60,448 bases of DNA from JAYZDP01 sp036337765 (GCA_036337765.1 JAYZDP010000172.1:1-60448); one strand, 5' to 3'. Counted from the first letter of the stretch, positions 1 to 8,645 are shown. Program-made: numbers and translations. Notes: generated from the letters alone by a model not told the origin.

Positions 1-310
1 AGGTGATGTCGGAGTGCCACTCGTCGGCGACCCCGCCACGGCGGGCGGCGAGCTCGAAGATCTCGGCGGGTGCGTCCTTGGCGAAGGGGTTGTTGAGGTG
101 CGGGTGGCCCTCGAGCTCGCCGAAGTGTCGGCCGAAGGTAACGTGATCGGTGACCGAGAGATGCTGGTCCGGGAAAAAGAGCACGAGGTGCTCAGTCAGG
201 AGATTACGAACGATCTCGGCTTCGGCCTCGGCGACGTCCGCCAGCGGGATGCCCCTGACCTCTGCTCCGAGCGATCCGGACAGCCGAGTGACCTGTGGCT
301 CAACGCTCAT
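1..310 (-). CDS. TauD/TfdA-family dioxygenase (N-terminal part, cut by window edge)
   Basis: Only the first 103 residues lie in the window, read from an ATG at 310 down to base 1. The family comprises Fe(II)/2-oxoglutarate-dependent dioxygenases that hydroxylate small substrates such as taurine or 2,4-D. The visible part shows the usual opening strand pattern (GSLGAEVRGIPLAD, residues 12-25), the LVLFFPDQHL segment (42-51) and the HxD iron-binding motif as EWHSD (His99, Asp101). A strong AGGAGGT lies 7-8 bases before the start. It is divergent from the peptide ABC transporter, with a short shared promoter region. The substrate cannot be deduced. The distal His and the Arg that binds 2-oxoglutarate are outside the window. 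Confidence 0.88.
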   Translation of the reverse strand, partial: MSVEPQVTRLSGSLGAEVRGIPLADVAEAEAEIVRNLLTEHLVLFFPDQHLSVTDHVTFGRHFGELEGHPHLNNPFAKDAPAEIFELAARRGGVADEWHSDIT

Positions 311-377
311 GCAGCACCTCCTGAATGTGAGTCGCGACTTTAGCAGGGGGTCCGACCTATAGAATCGCAGTCCCTCA

Positions 378-1328
378 ATGCAGGCCTACCTGATCCGTCG
401 ACTGTTGGCGTTGTTCCCGACGCTGCTTTTCGTCAGCCTGATCGTCTTCGGGTCGATCCGGCTGATCCCGGGAAACGTCGTGGATCTGATGCTGGCTCAG
501 AACGACGTCTCGACGGGTCAGGACCGGGAGCGCGTCGAGGCAGCTCTCGGTCTAGATAGGCCGATCACGGTGCAGTACTTCGTGTGGCTGGGCGATGCGC
601 TGCAGGGCGATCTTGGCAAATCGTTGTGGCAGGGGACCTCGGTGGCGGCAGAGCTCGCGGCGCGGGTGCCGATCACGTTCGAGCTTGGCTTTCTGGCTCT
701 GATCGTGGCGTTAACGACCGCGCTGCCGATCGGGGTGTACTCGGCGCTGCGCCAGGACACTGCTGGCGACTATCTGACCCGCTCCTTTTCGCTCTTGATG
801 CTCGCCATCCCCGGCTTCTGGCTGGGGACGCTGGTGATGGTGTTCCCGTCCGTCTGGTGGCGGTGGGCACCGGAGCTCGACGACCCGCCCTTCTTTCAGA
901 ACCCGCTGAAGAACCTCAGCCACATGCTGGTACCGGCGATCCTGCTCGGGCTGTCGCTGTCCGCGGTGACGATGCGGATCACGCGCACGATGATGCTCGA
1001 GGTGATGCGCCAGGACTACATCCGCACTGCGCGCGCCAAGGGCGTCGGTGAGGTGTTGCTCGTGGTCCGCCACGCTCTTCGTAACGGCCTCATCCCGGTC
1101 GTGACTCTGGTCGGGCTTCAGGCGCCGGTGCTGATTGGCGGCTCGGTGATCATGGAGCAGATCTTCGTTATCCCAGGGATGGGGCTGCTGCTCCTGGAGG
1201 CCGTTTTCTCGCGCGACTATCCGGTGGTGTCAGGAGTCTTTCTGATCGTCGGTGTCGGTGTGCTGCTGATCAATCTGGCGGTCGATCTCAGCTATGGCTT
1301 TCTCGACCCTAAGGTACGCCACCAGTGA
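378..1328 (+). CDS. Dpp/Opp-type ABC transporter permease (DppB-like)
   Basis: A 316-residue inner-membrane permease, first gene of a five-gene peptide/nickel-type ABC importer. It opens with the typical DppB segment (MQAYLIRRLLALFPTLLFVS) followed by about six hydrophobic helices. The cytoplasmic EAA-type loop that contacts the ATPase is recognisable near the motif YIRTARAKGV, and the protein ends with the family signature DLSYGFLDPKVR. No clear Shine-Dalgarno precedes the ATG. A TATAGA at 358-363 could be a -10 box close to the start, so translation may be almost leaderless; this is weak inference. The stop overlaps the start of the next permease by 4 bp, indicating a coupled operon. Confidence 0.93.
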   Translation: MQAYLIRRLLALFPTLLFVSLIVFGSIRLIPGNVVDLMLAQNDVSTGQDRERVEAALGLDRPITVQYFVWLGDALQGDLGKSLWQGTSVAAELAARVPITFELGFLALIVALTTALPIGVYSALRQDTAGDYLTRSFSLLMLAIPGFWLGTLVMVFPSVWWRWAPELDDPPFFQNPLKNLSHMLVPAILLGLSLSAVTMRITRTMMLEVMRQDYIRTARAKGVGEVLLVVRHALRNGLIPVVTLVGLQAPVLIGGSVIMEQIFVIPGMGLLLLEAVFSRDYPVVSGVFLIVGVGVLLINLAVDLSYGFLDPKVRHQ

Positions 1329-2221
1329 CCGAGATCGCCGCCGCGGCGCCGAGCGAGCCCCGACGCGCTCGGGGACCGGCGATGGATCTACTGGTCCGAC
1401 TGGTACGCGACAAGCCGTTGGGAGCGGCGGGCGGCGCCGTCTTCGTCTTCTTTCTGTTGTGCGGGATCTTTACCGGAGTGCTCGCGCCGCAGGGTCTCAA
1501 CGAGACCGACCTCTACCACCGACTCGAGTCGCCGTCGCCAGACTTCCTGCTGGGCACCGATCATCTTGGCCGCGACGTGCTTTCTCGCGTGCTCTACGGG
1601 GCACAGATCTCGATGATCGTCGCGCTTCTTGCCGCCGGCCTCGCCACGGTCGTGTCGATCGCCATCGGCATCGTCTCGGGCTACTTCGGTGGCCGAACCG
1701 ACCTCATCATCCAGCGCTTCGTCGACGCGTGGATGGTCTTCCCAGGCCTGGTGCTTCTGATCGTCGTCATCTCGATCGTGGGGGCGGGACTGACCCAGAT
1801 GGTGATCATTCTCGGGCTGCAGTACGGCATCGCCGGCTCGCGCATGGTGCGCAGCGCCGCTGTCACGGTGCGCGAGCAGATGTACGTGCACGCTGCCCAG
1901 TCGATCGGCGCCCGCAGCCTGCACACCCTGGTGCGCCACGTCCTTCCGAACGTCATGCCGGTGGTGATCGTGCTCTTCACGACCCGGATCGGACTGGTGA
2001 TCCTCTCCGAGGCAGGCCTGTCGTTTCTGGGTCTCGGCATTCCGCCCCCGGCAACGACATGGGGTGGTTTGTTGTCAGGCACCGGACGGACTTACATGTA
2101 CCTGGGTCCCTGGCTCGCCCTCGCTCCGGGACTGTGCCTCACGATCGTTGTCTTCGCGGTCAACGTCCTTGGGGATGCGCTGCGCGACCTCCTCGACCCG
2201 AGGATGCGAGGCAGCCAGTGA
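1325..2221 (+). CDS. Dpp/Opp-type ABC transporter permease (DppC-like)
   Basis: A 298-residue second permease of the same importer, starting at a GTG that overlaps the preceding stop (GTGA). It has an N-terminal cytoplasmic stretch, a first helix around residues 36-53, the conserved LGTDHLGRDVLSRVLYGAQ segment typical of DppC/OppC, and an EAA loop (AAQSIGARSLHTLVRHVLPN). The end, GDALRDLLDPRMR, matches the family. It should pair with the DppB-like protein to form the membrane channel. A close paralogue is encoded at 40785-41615. Confidence 0.93.
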   Translation: MTEIAAAAPSEPRRARGPAMDLLVRLVRDKPLGAAGGAVFVFFLLCGIFTGVLAPQGLNETDLYHRLESPSPDFLLGTDHLGRDVLSRVLYGAQISMIVALLAAGLATVVSIAIGIVSGYFGGRTDLIIQRFVDAWMVFPGLVLLIVVISIVGAGLTQMVIILGLQYGIAGSRMVRSAAVTVREQMYVHAAQSIGARSLHTLVRHVLPNVMPVVIVLFTTRIGLVILSEAGLSFLGLGIPPPATTWGGLLSGTGRTYMYLGPWLALAPGLCLTIVVFAVNVLGDALRDLLDPRMRGSQ

Positions 2222-2240
2222 GCCAGAAGGGAGAACGACC

Positions 2241-3929
2241 GTGAATCGAAAACTCGCTTCCCTGGCCGTCGTCGGCCTGCTGTCGTTCAGCGCGGCGGCG
2301 GAGAACGGTAACGAGCCCCCTCAGTACGGGGGCGCGCTGAACGTCGGTACGGTCTACTGGCCCAACTCGGCCCTCTCCTGGGACAACGCGGACTGGGCCT
2401 GGAAGTCCAATCACGATACCGGGGCGATCTACGAGCAGCTCTTCGCCGCCGACCTGTCGAAGAGTGAGAAGAACGGCGGCCCCTATCCGTTTCGAGCCGA
2501 GGCCTGGCTGCCGGAAGACGCGCTCCGCGGAGAGCTCGCGGAGAGCTGGGAGTGGGAGGGCCCGCTCACCCTGGTCGTGAAGCTACGCCGCGGCATCATG
2601 TTCACCGACAAGCCCGGGATGATGAAGGCGCGCGAGCTGGTCGCCGACGACGTGTTGTTCACCTTCGAGCGCCAGGACGCCAGTCCCAAGAAGATCGCCG
2701 GCTACTTCGACCATATCGAGAGCGTCACGCAACGCGACGACCACACCGTCGTCTTCGAGCTCAAGGAGTTCAATTCCGAGTGGGCCTACCGCTTTGGCTA
2801 CGGCTACTACTCGGGCATCGTGCCGCGCGAGCTGGCGCAGGTCGACCCCAAGGACTGGAGAAACGTCAACGGAACCGGTCCGTTTCAGCTGACCAGATAC
2901 ATCCAGGGCAACATCCAGACCTACAGCCGCAACCCGAGCTACTGGGACCGGGAGACGCTGGGCGGCAAGCAGTATGAGATCCCCTTCGTCGACGCCCTCA
3001 GCTATCGCGTGATCAAGGACGAGGCGACCATTCTGACCGCGCTACGGACGGGCAAGCTCGACATTCTCGAGAGCATTCGTTGGCTGGTGGTGGATCACCT
3101 CAAGGAGACGACGCCCGAGCTCAAGTGGTCGCGCTGGTTGTCGAACGCAGGCACGTTCGTCGCGATGCGCATGGACATGGAGCCGTTCGACGACATCCGC
3201 GTACGGCGGGCGCTGAACCTGGCCGTCAATCAGCAGGAGATCGTAGACCTCTACTACGGTGGGCATGCCGAGCTCTTCGGCTACCCCATGCACACCGAGT
3301 TCGTGCCCTACTACCAGCCGCTGGAGGAGATGCCTGCCTCGGTCCAGGAGCTCTTCAGCCACGACCCCGACCGCGCGAAGCAGATGCTCGCCGAGGCGGG
3401 GTTCCCGGACGGCTTCACCTTCAAGGCGCAGGTGTGCACGTGCAATCCGGATCACATGGACCTGATTCCCCTGATCGTCAGCTACCTCGACAAGGTGGGG
3501 GTGACGATGGAAGTCGAGCCGATGGAGTACGCCTCGTTCCTGTCGATGATGACGACGAAGAATCACGGTCCCGGCTACTTCATGAGCAACGGTCACACCA
3601 ACCCGACAACGAGTCTGCGCAAGAGCCTCTTCACCGACCAGCAGTGGAACCCGGCGCTGCACAAGAGCCCCGAGATCGACGAGAAGATCTTTCAGATGTT
3701 GCGCACGCGCGACGAGCCCGAGCGTGACCGGATCGTCAAGGAACTCGTGGTCTACATGGTCGATCTCGCCCCCTACATCTGGCTGCCGACCCGATACCTA
3801 TACAGCGCCTGGTGGCCCTGGGTGAAGAACTACAACGGTGAGCTGCGCGCTGGGGCGGTACGGCCCGGGCCGATCTACGCGCGGTTGTGGATCGACCAAG
3901 AGATGAAGCTCGAGATGGGTTTTGACTGA
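2241..3929 (+). CDS. Peptide/nickel-type ABC transporter substrate-binding protein (SBP family 5)
   Basis: A 562-residue exported solute receptor. The GTG at 2241 is chosen because it begins a clear signal peptide (MNRKLASLAVVGLLSFSAAA) and follows an AAGGGAG ribosome site; the frame is open further upstream but only as an out-of-frame shadow of the permease. No lipobox Cys is present, so it is probably soluble in the periplasm. Family-5 features include the NGTGPFQL-like segment (VNGTGPFQLTRYI), YSRNPSYWDRE and the RVRRALNLAVNQQEIVDL helix. A Cys-containing patch (QVCTCNP) is unusual for the family. It sits between the permease pair and the ATPase pair, overlapping the next start by 8 bp. 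The exact ligand is unknown. Confidence 0.92.
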   Translation: MNRKLASLAVVGLLSFSAAAENGNEPPQYGGALNVGTVYWPNSALSWDNADWAWKSNHDTGAIYEQLFAADLSKSEKNGGPYPFRAEAWLPEDALRGELAESWEWEGPLTLVVKLRRGIMFTDKPGMMKARELVADDVLFTFERQDASPKKIAGYFDHIESVTQRDDHTVVFELKEFNSEWAYRFGYGYYSGIVPRELAQVDPKDWRNVNGTGPFQLTRYIQGNIQTYSRNPSYWDRETLGGKQYEIPFVDALSYRVIKDEATILTALRTGKLDILESIRWLVVDHLKETTPELKWSRWLSNAGTFVAMRMDMEPFDDIRVRRALNLAVNQQEIVDLYYGGHAELFGYPMHTEFVPYYQPLEEMPASVQELFSHDPDRAKQMLAEAGFPDGFTFKAQVCTCNPDHMDLIPLIVSYLDKVGVTMEVEPMEYASFLSMMTTKNHGPGYFMSNGHTNPTTSLRKSLFTDQQWNPALHKSPEIDEKIFQMLRTRDEPERDRIVKELVVYMVDLAPYIWLPTRYLYSAWWPWVKNYNGELRAGAVRPGPIYARLWIDQEMKLEMGFD

Positions 3930-4899
3930 GTCCTCCGCCCTTCTACAGGTCGACGATCTCGCGGTCACGTTCCGCACCGATCACGGCACCGTGCGCGCCG
4001 TCGATGGGGTGTCGCTCGAGGTGTCGGGAGGGGAGACTCTCGCGATCGTCGGCGAGAGCGGCTCGGGGAAGAGCGTCACCGCGCTGTCGATTCTGCGGCT
4101 GATTCCGGACCCTCCAGGAACTATCGAGCGGGGCAGGATCGTCTTTGATGGGCGCGACCTACTGCGGCTCGGCAAGCGGGAGATCCGCTCGATCCGCGGC
4201 GACCGGATCTCGATGATCTTCCAGGAGCCGATGTCGTCACTCAATCCCGTACTGACGATCGGCAAGCAGGTCGCGGAGCCGATCCAGCTACACCGGGGGG
4301 TGTCGTGGAAGGAGGCGCGCGCCAGGGCCGCCGAGCTGCTGGATCGAGCCCGCATTCCTGACGCCGAGAGCCGCCTCGATGCCTATCCGCACGAGTTCTC
4401 GGGCGGCATGCGCCAGCGGGTGATGATCGCCATGGCCTTGGCCTGCCAGCCGAAGCTGATCATCGCCGACGAGCCGACCACGGCGCTCGACGTCACGGTC
4501 CAGGCGCAAATCCTGGCGCTGCTCAAGGAGCTGACCCGCGAATTCGACTCGGCGCTCATCCTGATCACGCACGATCTCGGCGTGGTGGCTCGCTACGCCG
4601 ATCGGGTGACGGTCATGTACGCCGGGCGTATCGTCGAGACGGCGCCGGCGCGCGAGCTCTACGGCAATCCGCAGCATCCCTACACCCAGGGGCTGATGGA
4701 GTCGGTGCCCGGCATCGAGGGTCAAGCCGGCCACCGCCTGGTGCCGATCGCGGGCCAGCCGCCCGATCTCGCCAATCTGCCGGCGGGCTGCGCCTTCGCA
4801 CCGCGCTGCCGGCATGCGGTCGACGAGTGCCGGGTGGCGCAGCCGGTGCTGGAGGCGATCGCGGAGAACCACTCGAGGGCCTGCATCGGCTATGAGTAA
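3922..4899 (+). CDS. Oligopeptide ABC transporter ATP-binding protein (DppD/OppD-like)
   Basis: A 325-residue ATPase, read from a TTG at 3922 that overlaps the receptor stop. Walker A is GESGSGKS, the Q-loop is IFQEPMSSLNP, the signature motif is SGGMRQRVMIA, Walker B is LIIADEPTTALDV and the switch His is in ITHDLGVVA. The C-terminal oligopeptide-transporter extension is present, including the cysteine pattern CAFAPRCRHAVDEC that is typical of DppD/DppF. It should form a heterodimer with the next gene product and power import. The stop overlaps the following ATG by 8 bp. Confidence 0.93.
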   Translation: MTESSALLQVDDLAVTFRTDHGTVRAVDGVSLEVSGGETLAIVGESGSGKSVTALSILRLIPDPPGTIERGRIVFDGRDLLRLGKREIRSIRGDRISMIFQEPMSSLNPVLTIGKQVAEPIQLHRGVSWKEARARAAELLDRARIPDAESRLDAYPHEFSGGMRQRVMIAMALACQPKLIIADEPTTALDVTVQAQILALLKELTREFDSALILITHDLGVVARYADRVTVMYAGRIVETAPARELYGNPQHPYTQGLMESVPGIEGQAGHRLVPIAGQPPDLANLPAGCAFAPRCRHAVDECRVAQPVLEAIAENHSRACIGYE

Positions 4900-5881
4900 C
4901 GCCAACGGCACACTGCTCGAGGTTCGAGATCTCAAGGTGCACTTCCCGATTCGGGAGGGAGTCGTCAGGCAAAAGCAGGTGGGTTCGGTGAAGGCGGTCG
5001 ATGGCGTGTCCTTCGAGCTCAAGCGCGGCGAGACGTTCGGTCTCGTGGGGGAGAGTGGCTGCGGCAAATCGACGACGGCACTCGCGGTGCTGCGCATGCT
5101 GAAGCCGACGGCGGGAGCGATCCTGTTCGAGGGCGAAGACATCACGGGCCACAACCCGGGGCAGATGCGGCCGATTCGCCGGCGCATGCAGATGGTCTAT
5201 CAGGACCCCTTCGAGTCGCTGAACCCGCGCATGAAGGTACGCGACATCATCGGCGAGCCCTTGGTGGTGCACGGCCTTGCACGCAACAAGGCGAAGTACC
5301 GCGAGCGTGTTCGCGAGCTCATGCATCTGGTCGGCCTCCTTCCCGACATGGCTGCCCGCTACCCTCACGAGTTCTCCGGTGGCCAACGCCAGCGCATCGG
5401 CATCGCCAGAGCGCTGGCTCTCGAGCCGAGCTTGCTGATCTGCGACGAGCCCGTCTCGGCGCTCGACGTTTCGATCCAGGCTCAGGTCGTGAATCTGTTC
5501 ATGGATCTGCAGGAGCAACTCGGGCTGACCTACCTCTTCATCGCCCACGATCTGTCGGTGGTACGCCACATCAGCGACCGCATCGCGGTGATGTATCTGG
5601 GCCAGATCGTCGAGCTTGCCGAGCGCGAGCAGCTTTTCACCAATCCTAGGCACCCCTACACGGAAGCGCTCCTCGCCGCTGTTCCCGTCCCTGATCCGGT
5701 GCTCGAGGCCAGCCGGCCGCAGCAGCTCATCGTCGGTGAGGTTCCGAGCGTGCGCAACCCACCGGCCGGGTGTCGCTTTCATCCGCGCTGCCCGAAGGTA
5801 CTCGACGCATGCGCGACAGTGGAGCCGAAGCTGGAGACGCTCGCTGCACACGTGTCGGTGGCCTGTCACCTGTACGAGTAG
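4892..5881 (+). CDS. Oligopeptide ABC transporter ATP-binding protein (DppF/OppF-like)
   Basis: A 329-residue ATPase, last gene of the first peptide-transport operon. The ATG at 4892 is preferred because it overlaps the preceding stop (ATGAGTAA) and begins directly at the domain (MSNANGTLLEVRDLKV). It has Walker A GESGCGKST, Q-loop VYQDPFESLNP, signature SGGQRQRIGIA, Walker B LLICDEPVSALDVS and H-loop IAHDLSVV. The C-terminal cysteine motif CRFHPRCPKVLDAC is present. A full second set of these genes at 38312-43569 is paralogous but not nearly identical. Confidence 0.93.
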   Translation: MSNANGTLLEVRDLKVHFPIREGVVRQKQVGSVKAVDGVSFELKRGETFGLVGESGCGKSTTALAVLRMLKPTAGAILFEGEDITGHNPGQMRPIRRRMQMVYQDPFESLNPRMKVRDIIGEPLVVHGLARNKAKYRERVRELMHLVGLLPDMAARYPHEFSGGQRQRIGIARALALEPSLLICDEPVSALDVSIQAQVVNLFMDLQEQLGLTYLFIAHDLSVVRHISDRIAVMYLGQIVELAEREQLFTNPRHPYTEALLAAVPVPDPVLEASRPQQLIVGEVPSVRNPPAGCRFHPRCPKVLDACATVEPKLETLAAHVSVACHLYE

Positions 5882-5933
5882 GCGCCTTGGGTTGCGGCGT
5901 CGAGAGTTCGTTGCGCGCGCCGTCACATTTATA

Positions 5934-5973
5934 AATAGTTAAAAGACTATTCTAGGATCGGCATTCCTAGGAG
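5934..5973 (+). promoter_or_regulatory. Tandem small hairpins in leader of the Cys-rich secreted protein, the second overlapping its ribosome site
   Basis: The 99-base gap before the gene at 5981 turns abruptly AT-rich. Two perfect 6-bp inverted repeats follow each other: AATAGT/ACTATT (5934-5939 with 5946-5951) and CTAGGA/TCCTAG (5952-5957 with 5965-5970). The right arm of the second overlaps the AGGAG ribosome site (5969-5973). A TATAAA at 5930-5935 could be part of a promoter. The pairing is visible in sequence; any regulatory role is inference. Confidence 0.4.
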
Positions 5974-5980
5974 ACAGAAC

Positions 5981-6658
5981 ATGAAGAGAGCCTCTTTCAT
6001 GGTGCTGGGCCTGGTGAGCGCGAGCCTGCTAGTAGTTGGCGGCGCGGCCACCGCTCAGACCGACTTCGGGTCCGGCAACGGTTGCTCGGCGGTCGGAGGT
6101 GTCGACGCCACAACAATCGTTCCTGGCGACACGTTCCAGGGTCGTATCGGCGCCACTGGCGCCACCGATCAGAACAAGAACGGGGGTGCGGCGGACGACG
6201 GCGACGCTGACGGCTTCACCGATTCACTCGAGGGCCGCATCAACGACTCGCTGGTCGGATTCTGCAACGACGTCGACCGCAACGACGCCGGTTGTATCCA
6301 GGTCACGAACGTGACCCCCACGGGCAAGAACGGCAACAAGGCGACGTTCCAGGTGACCTTCGGTGGCACGTGTGGCGGCGGCACGAACGACGGTTCGGCG
6401 TGCTTCGGTGGCAGCGATTGCCCGGACGATGTACCCGTCTGTACGGCGAATGTGTGCGTCGGCGGGTCGACCCCCGGCGACGGCTGTGTCGACGCCGGCG
6501 ATTGCGGAACCGACGTAGGGGCCTGCGAGGTCAACCCTACGTGTTGCGGCACTTCGCAGTGCAGCGATCAGGCCGACAACGACGTCGACTCTCAGATCGA
6601 CTTTCCCGACGACCCGGAGTGCGTGGACTATCGGGACGACGACGAAACCAATCTCTGA
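5981..6658 (+). CDS. Secreted Cys- and Asp-rich protein of unknown function
   Basis: A 225-residue exported protein with a clear signal peptide (MKRASFMVLGLVSASLLVVG, cleavage near ATAQ). The mature part is acidic and rich in Gly, Asp and Cys. The second half contains repeated cysteine pieces of the kind GGTNDGSACFGGSDC and GGSTPGDGCVDAGDC. It ends with CSDQADNDVDSQIDFPDDPEC, a calcium-binding-like acidic motif of the form C-x-D-x-x-DND-x-D that I recognise from cell-surface proteins of Acidobacteriota and myxobacteria. I do not know its function. It has its own AT-rich leader and a terminator, so it is probably monocistronic. It could be a surface or extracellular structural protein. Confidence 0.8.
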   Translation: MKRASFMVLGLVSASLLVVGGAATAQTDFGSGNGCSAVGGVDATTIVPGDTFQGRIGATGATDQNKNGGAADDGDADGFTDSLEGRINDSLVGFCNDVDRNDAGCIQVTNVTPTGKNGNKATFQVTFGGTCGGGTNDGSACFGGSDCPDDVPVCTANVCVGGSTPGDGCVDAGDCGTDVGACEVNPTCCGTSQCSDQADNDVDSQIDFPDDPECVDYRDDDETNL

Positions 6659-6691
6659 TCGGTCGATTCGACACCATCCGTGAGCAGCGGG

Positions 6692-6723
6692 GAGGGCCAT
6701 CCGGTTGCGGGTGGCCCTCTTTC
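6692..6723 (+). terminator. Rho-independent terminator after the Cys-rich secreted protein
   Basis: An 8-bp perfect stem, GAGGGCCA (6692-6699) with TGGCCCTC (6712-6719), a 12-base loop and a short T run. It lies 33 bases after the stop of the gene ending at 6658 and before the convergent gene ending at 6742, so it may serve both strands. Confidence 0.75.
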
Positions 6724-6741
6724 TGCTCTGGGGCCTTTCCG

Positions 6742-7839
6742 CTACTGGCTCTTGGCTATGCCGGCTAGCGTCTCTTCCTCCAGCAACCGCGCGCCGCGCA
6801 TGATGTTGCCCATGGCGTAGTTGCCCTCGTGGCAGGCGTACTCGTAGAGCCTGTTGTCGGTGCGGGGCCAGGGGTACTCGCCGCTGTAGGGCTCGGAGAA
6901 GGCTGGGTCGTCGACCTTGAAGCTGTAGACCACGGTGTCTTCGTCGGTGCGACGGAAGCGCTCGACGACCTGAAAGCCCTTGGCGACGCCTGGGCGCTCG
7001 GTGAAACTACGGGTCTCGACCACGAGCGTGTCTCCGTCCCAGCGGCCGATCGAGTCGCCCGTGAGGCTGGTGACGGTGTCGGGACCGTGTTCCCCGTCAA
7101 TTCGGATGATGCGAGTGTCGTGCATCCATTCGATGTTGATCATCACGTAGTCGTCGGTCTGCACGATCGTTTTCAGATTGTTGTACAGGCTGGGCATGAT
7201 GGGCGGTCCCGACGCGCCACCGGTGAAGATGCAGCGCTCGGCCAGTGGCCGCTGCTCCGGATGATCGTAGGGACCGGTCTCGAGGCCCTCCTCGAGCCAC
7301 CACGCAGTGCCGGTGTTCTCGTGGCGGAAGTACGCCCGCTCCTCCTGCAGCCTTTTGCCGAGAGCCGAGCGGGCCGGATACTGGCCGTCGGGCGGATCGG
7401 TCAGGATCGAGGTGCGGTACTTGCCGTCGATCTGGAAGGCGTTGTTACCCTTGTCGAGGAAAAACGCGTTGTATCCGCCCACCTTGCCGGCAGCGCCGGT
7501 GAGCTCGGGCGCGTACACGCTGACGCCGCCCTTAGGCGGAGCCTCCCGGTCCGGATCGCTGGGCAGGCTGTCCTTGCCGAAATTGCCGTTCCAATGATCG
7601 GCTAGAGCCTTCGCCTCTTCGGCAGTGAGCTCGAGGCGGTCACCGTATTCCGCCGGCCTGGCCCGCGGTGTCAGGGTCGCGATGTCGTAGGTACCCGAGA
7701 GATCCGGGCGCCCGTCGGGCCGGCGCGGGATGTCGGTGCTGTCCTTTGCGGCGATCAGGGCGGCTGGCGCCGCGAGCGTGAGGATCGCCGTAGCGATCAG
7801 GGCCGCGTGCTTGTGCGACATCGTAGTGAGATCGATCAT
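6742..7839 (-). CDS. Secreted protein of unknown function
   Basis: A 365-residue exported protein. The ATG at 7839 follows a strong GGAGGTGG; an in-frame ATG six codons later (MSHKHAALIATAILTLAAPA) starts the signal peptide core. The mature N-terminus has the pattern RPDGRPDLSGTYD, seen at the start of many uncharacterised secreted proteins in Acidobacteriota and Gemmatimonadota, followed by a beta-rich region with TGDSIGRWDGDTLVVET near residue 260. It carries no catalytic motif I can name. It is divergent from the DUF2911 gene at 7980, sharing a 140-base promoter region, and convergent with the gene ending at 6658. Confidence 0.82.
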   Translation of the reverse strand: MIDLTTMSHKHAALIATAILTLAAPAALIAAKDSTDIPRRPDGRPDLSGTYDIATLTPRARPAEYGDRLELTAEEAKALADHWNGNFGKDSLPSDPDREAPPKGGVSVYAPELTGAAGKVGGYNAFFLDKGNNAFQIDGKYRTSILTDPPDGQYPARSALGKRLQEERAYFRHENTGTAWWLEEGLETGPYDHPEQRPLAERCIFTGGASGPPIMPSLYNNLKTIVQTDDYVMINIEWMHDTRIIRIDGEHGPDTVTSLTGDSIGRWDGDTLVVETRSFTERPGVAKGFQVVERFRRTDEDTVVYSFKVDDPAFSEPYSGEYPWPRTDNRLYEYACHEGNYAMGNIMRGARLLEEETLAGIAKSQ

Positions 7840-7979
7840 CTTCCACCTCCGCTGGCAGGGTCCGTAAACAAACTACCATGCGCTCCCAGCCGTATCCTGG
7901 CAGAGGGATTTGCGCTAGGCTTTCCCCCCGTCGACACCCGAGCGCTCCCGAAGCGGGAGCGCCCAATCTGGAGGTATCC

Positions 7980-8588
7980 GTGTTCAAGACTTCGAATCTC
8001 AGTTTCCGCGTCATCATCTCGCTCATCGTTCTGTGTCTGCTCACTGCTGGTGTGACTCTGGCGCAGCGGCCCAAGAGCCCGAGGACCTCGGCGTCGACCC
8101 AGATCGGCGACGCCTGGATCGATGTTTCCTACTCCTCTCCGATCCTGCGCGGTCGCACCGGCATCTTCGGCTCGGGTGCCGAGTACGGCACCAAGATCTA
8201 TGCTGGAGCTGACGTCTGGCGTGCCGGTGCGGACGTCACCACCCGCATCACGACCGAGGCTGATCTGATGATCGGCGACAGCAAGGTTCCGGCCGGTGAG
8301 TACAGCTTCTTCATCGAGCTCAAAGAGGGCGGCTGGACCGGCATCATTTCGAAGCAGCCGCACATGGACGCTTTCGATCGCGCCAAGATGGCGGAAGGCA
8401 TCACTTGGGGAGCCTATGGCTATGATCCCAAGCACGACGTTGCCCGCGCGCCGATGGCCGTTACCCCAGCCCCGCAGATCATCGACAATCTCATCATCGG
8501 CTTCGGTGGTGTGACCGCCGAGGGCGGCAACCTGTTCGTCGTCTGGGACAACCAGGTCGGCGCACTCCCGTTCACGGTAGCGAAGTAG
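7980..8588 (+). CDS. DUF2911 family secreted protein
   Basis: A 202-residue exported protein of unknown function. The GTG at 7980 is preferred over upstream starts because GGAGGT lies 5 bases before it and the signal peptide (ISLIVLCLLTAGVTLAQ) follows directly. The DUF2911 core is recognisable: IGDAWIDVSYSSPILRGR, then YGTKIYAGADVWRAGADVTT, then VPAGEYSFFIEL, and a C-terminal strand ending in LPFTVAK. These proteins are common as families in Acidobacteriota and Bacteroidota. A second copy of the family is encoded at 18807-19421. The gene is followed by a hairpin at 8609-8638. Confidence 0.9.
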   Translation: MFKTSNLSFRVIISLIVLCLLTAGVTLAQRPKSPRTSASTQIGDAWIDVSYSSPILRGRTGIFGSGAEYGTKIYAGADVWRAGADVTTRITTEADLMIGDSKVPAGEYSFFIELKEGGWTGIISKQPHMDAFDRAKMAEGITWGAYGYDPKHDVARAPMAVTPAPQIIDNLIIGFGGVTAEGGNLFVVWDNQVGALPFTVAK

Positions 8589-8608
8589 ATTCGGCTACTG
8601 AATCGCCA

Positions 8609-8640
8609 GCGCCGGCGGGCTCGAGAGTTCGTCGGCGCTT
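8609..8640 (+). terminator. Probable terminator after DUF2911 gene
   Basis: GCGCCG (8609-8614) pairs with CGGCGC (8633-8638), 20 bases after the stop codon, and is followed by a short pyrimidine-rich stretch (TTCTCGTT). The stem is only 6 bp with a large loop, so support is moderate. Confidence 0.45.
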
Positions 8641-8645
8641 CTCGT

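Noticed and set aside
4288..5926. Long open frames on the minus strand opposite the two ATPase genes
   Set aside because: They are mirror frames of high-GC coding sequence, with Arg/His/Ser-rich low-complexity translations and no family features; the plus-strand ATPases are unmistakable.
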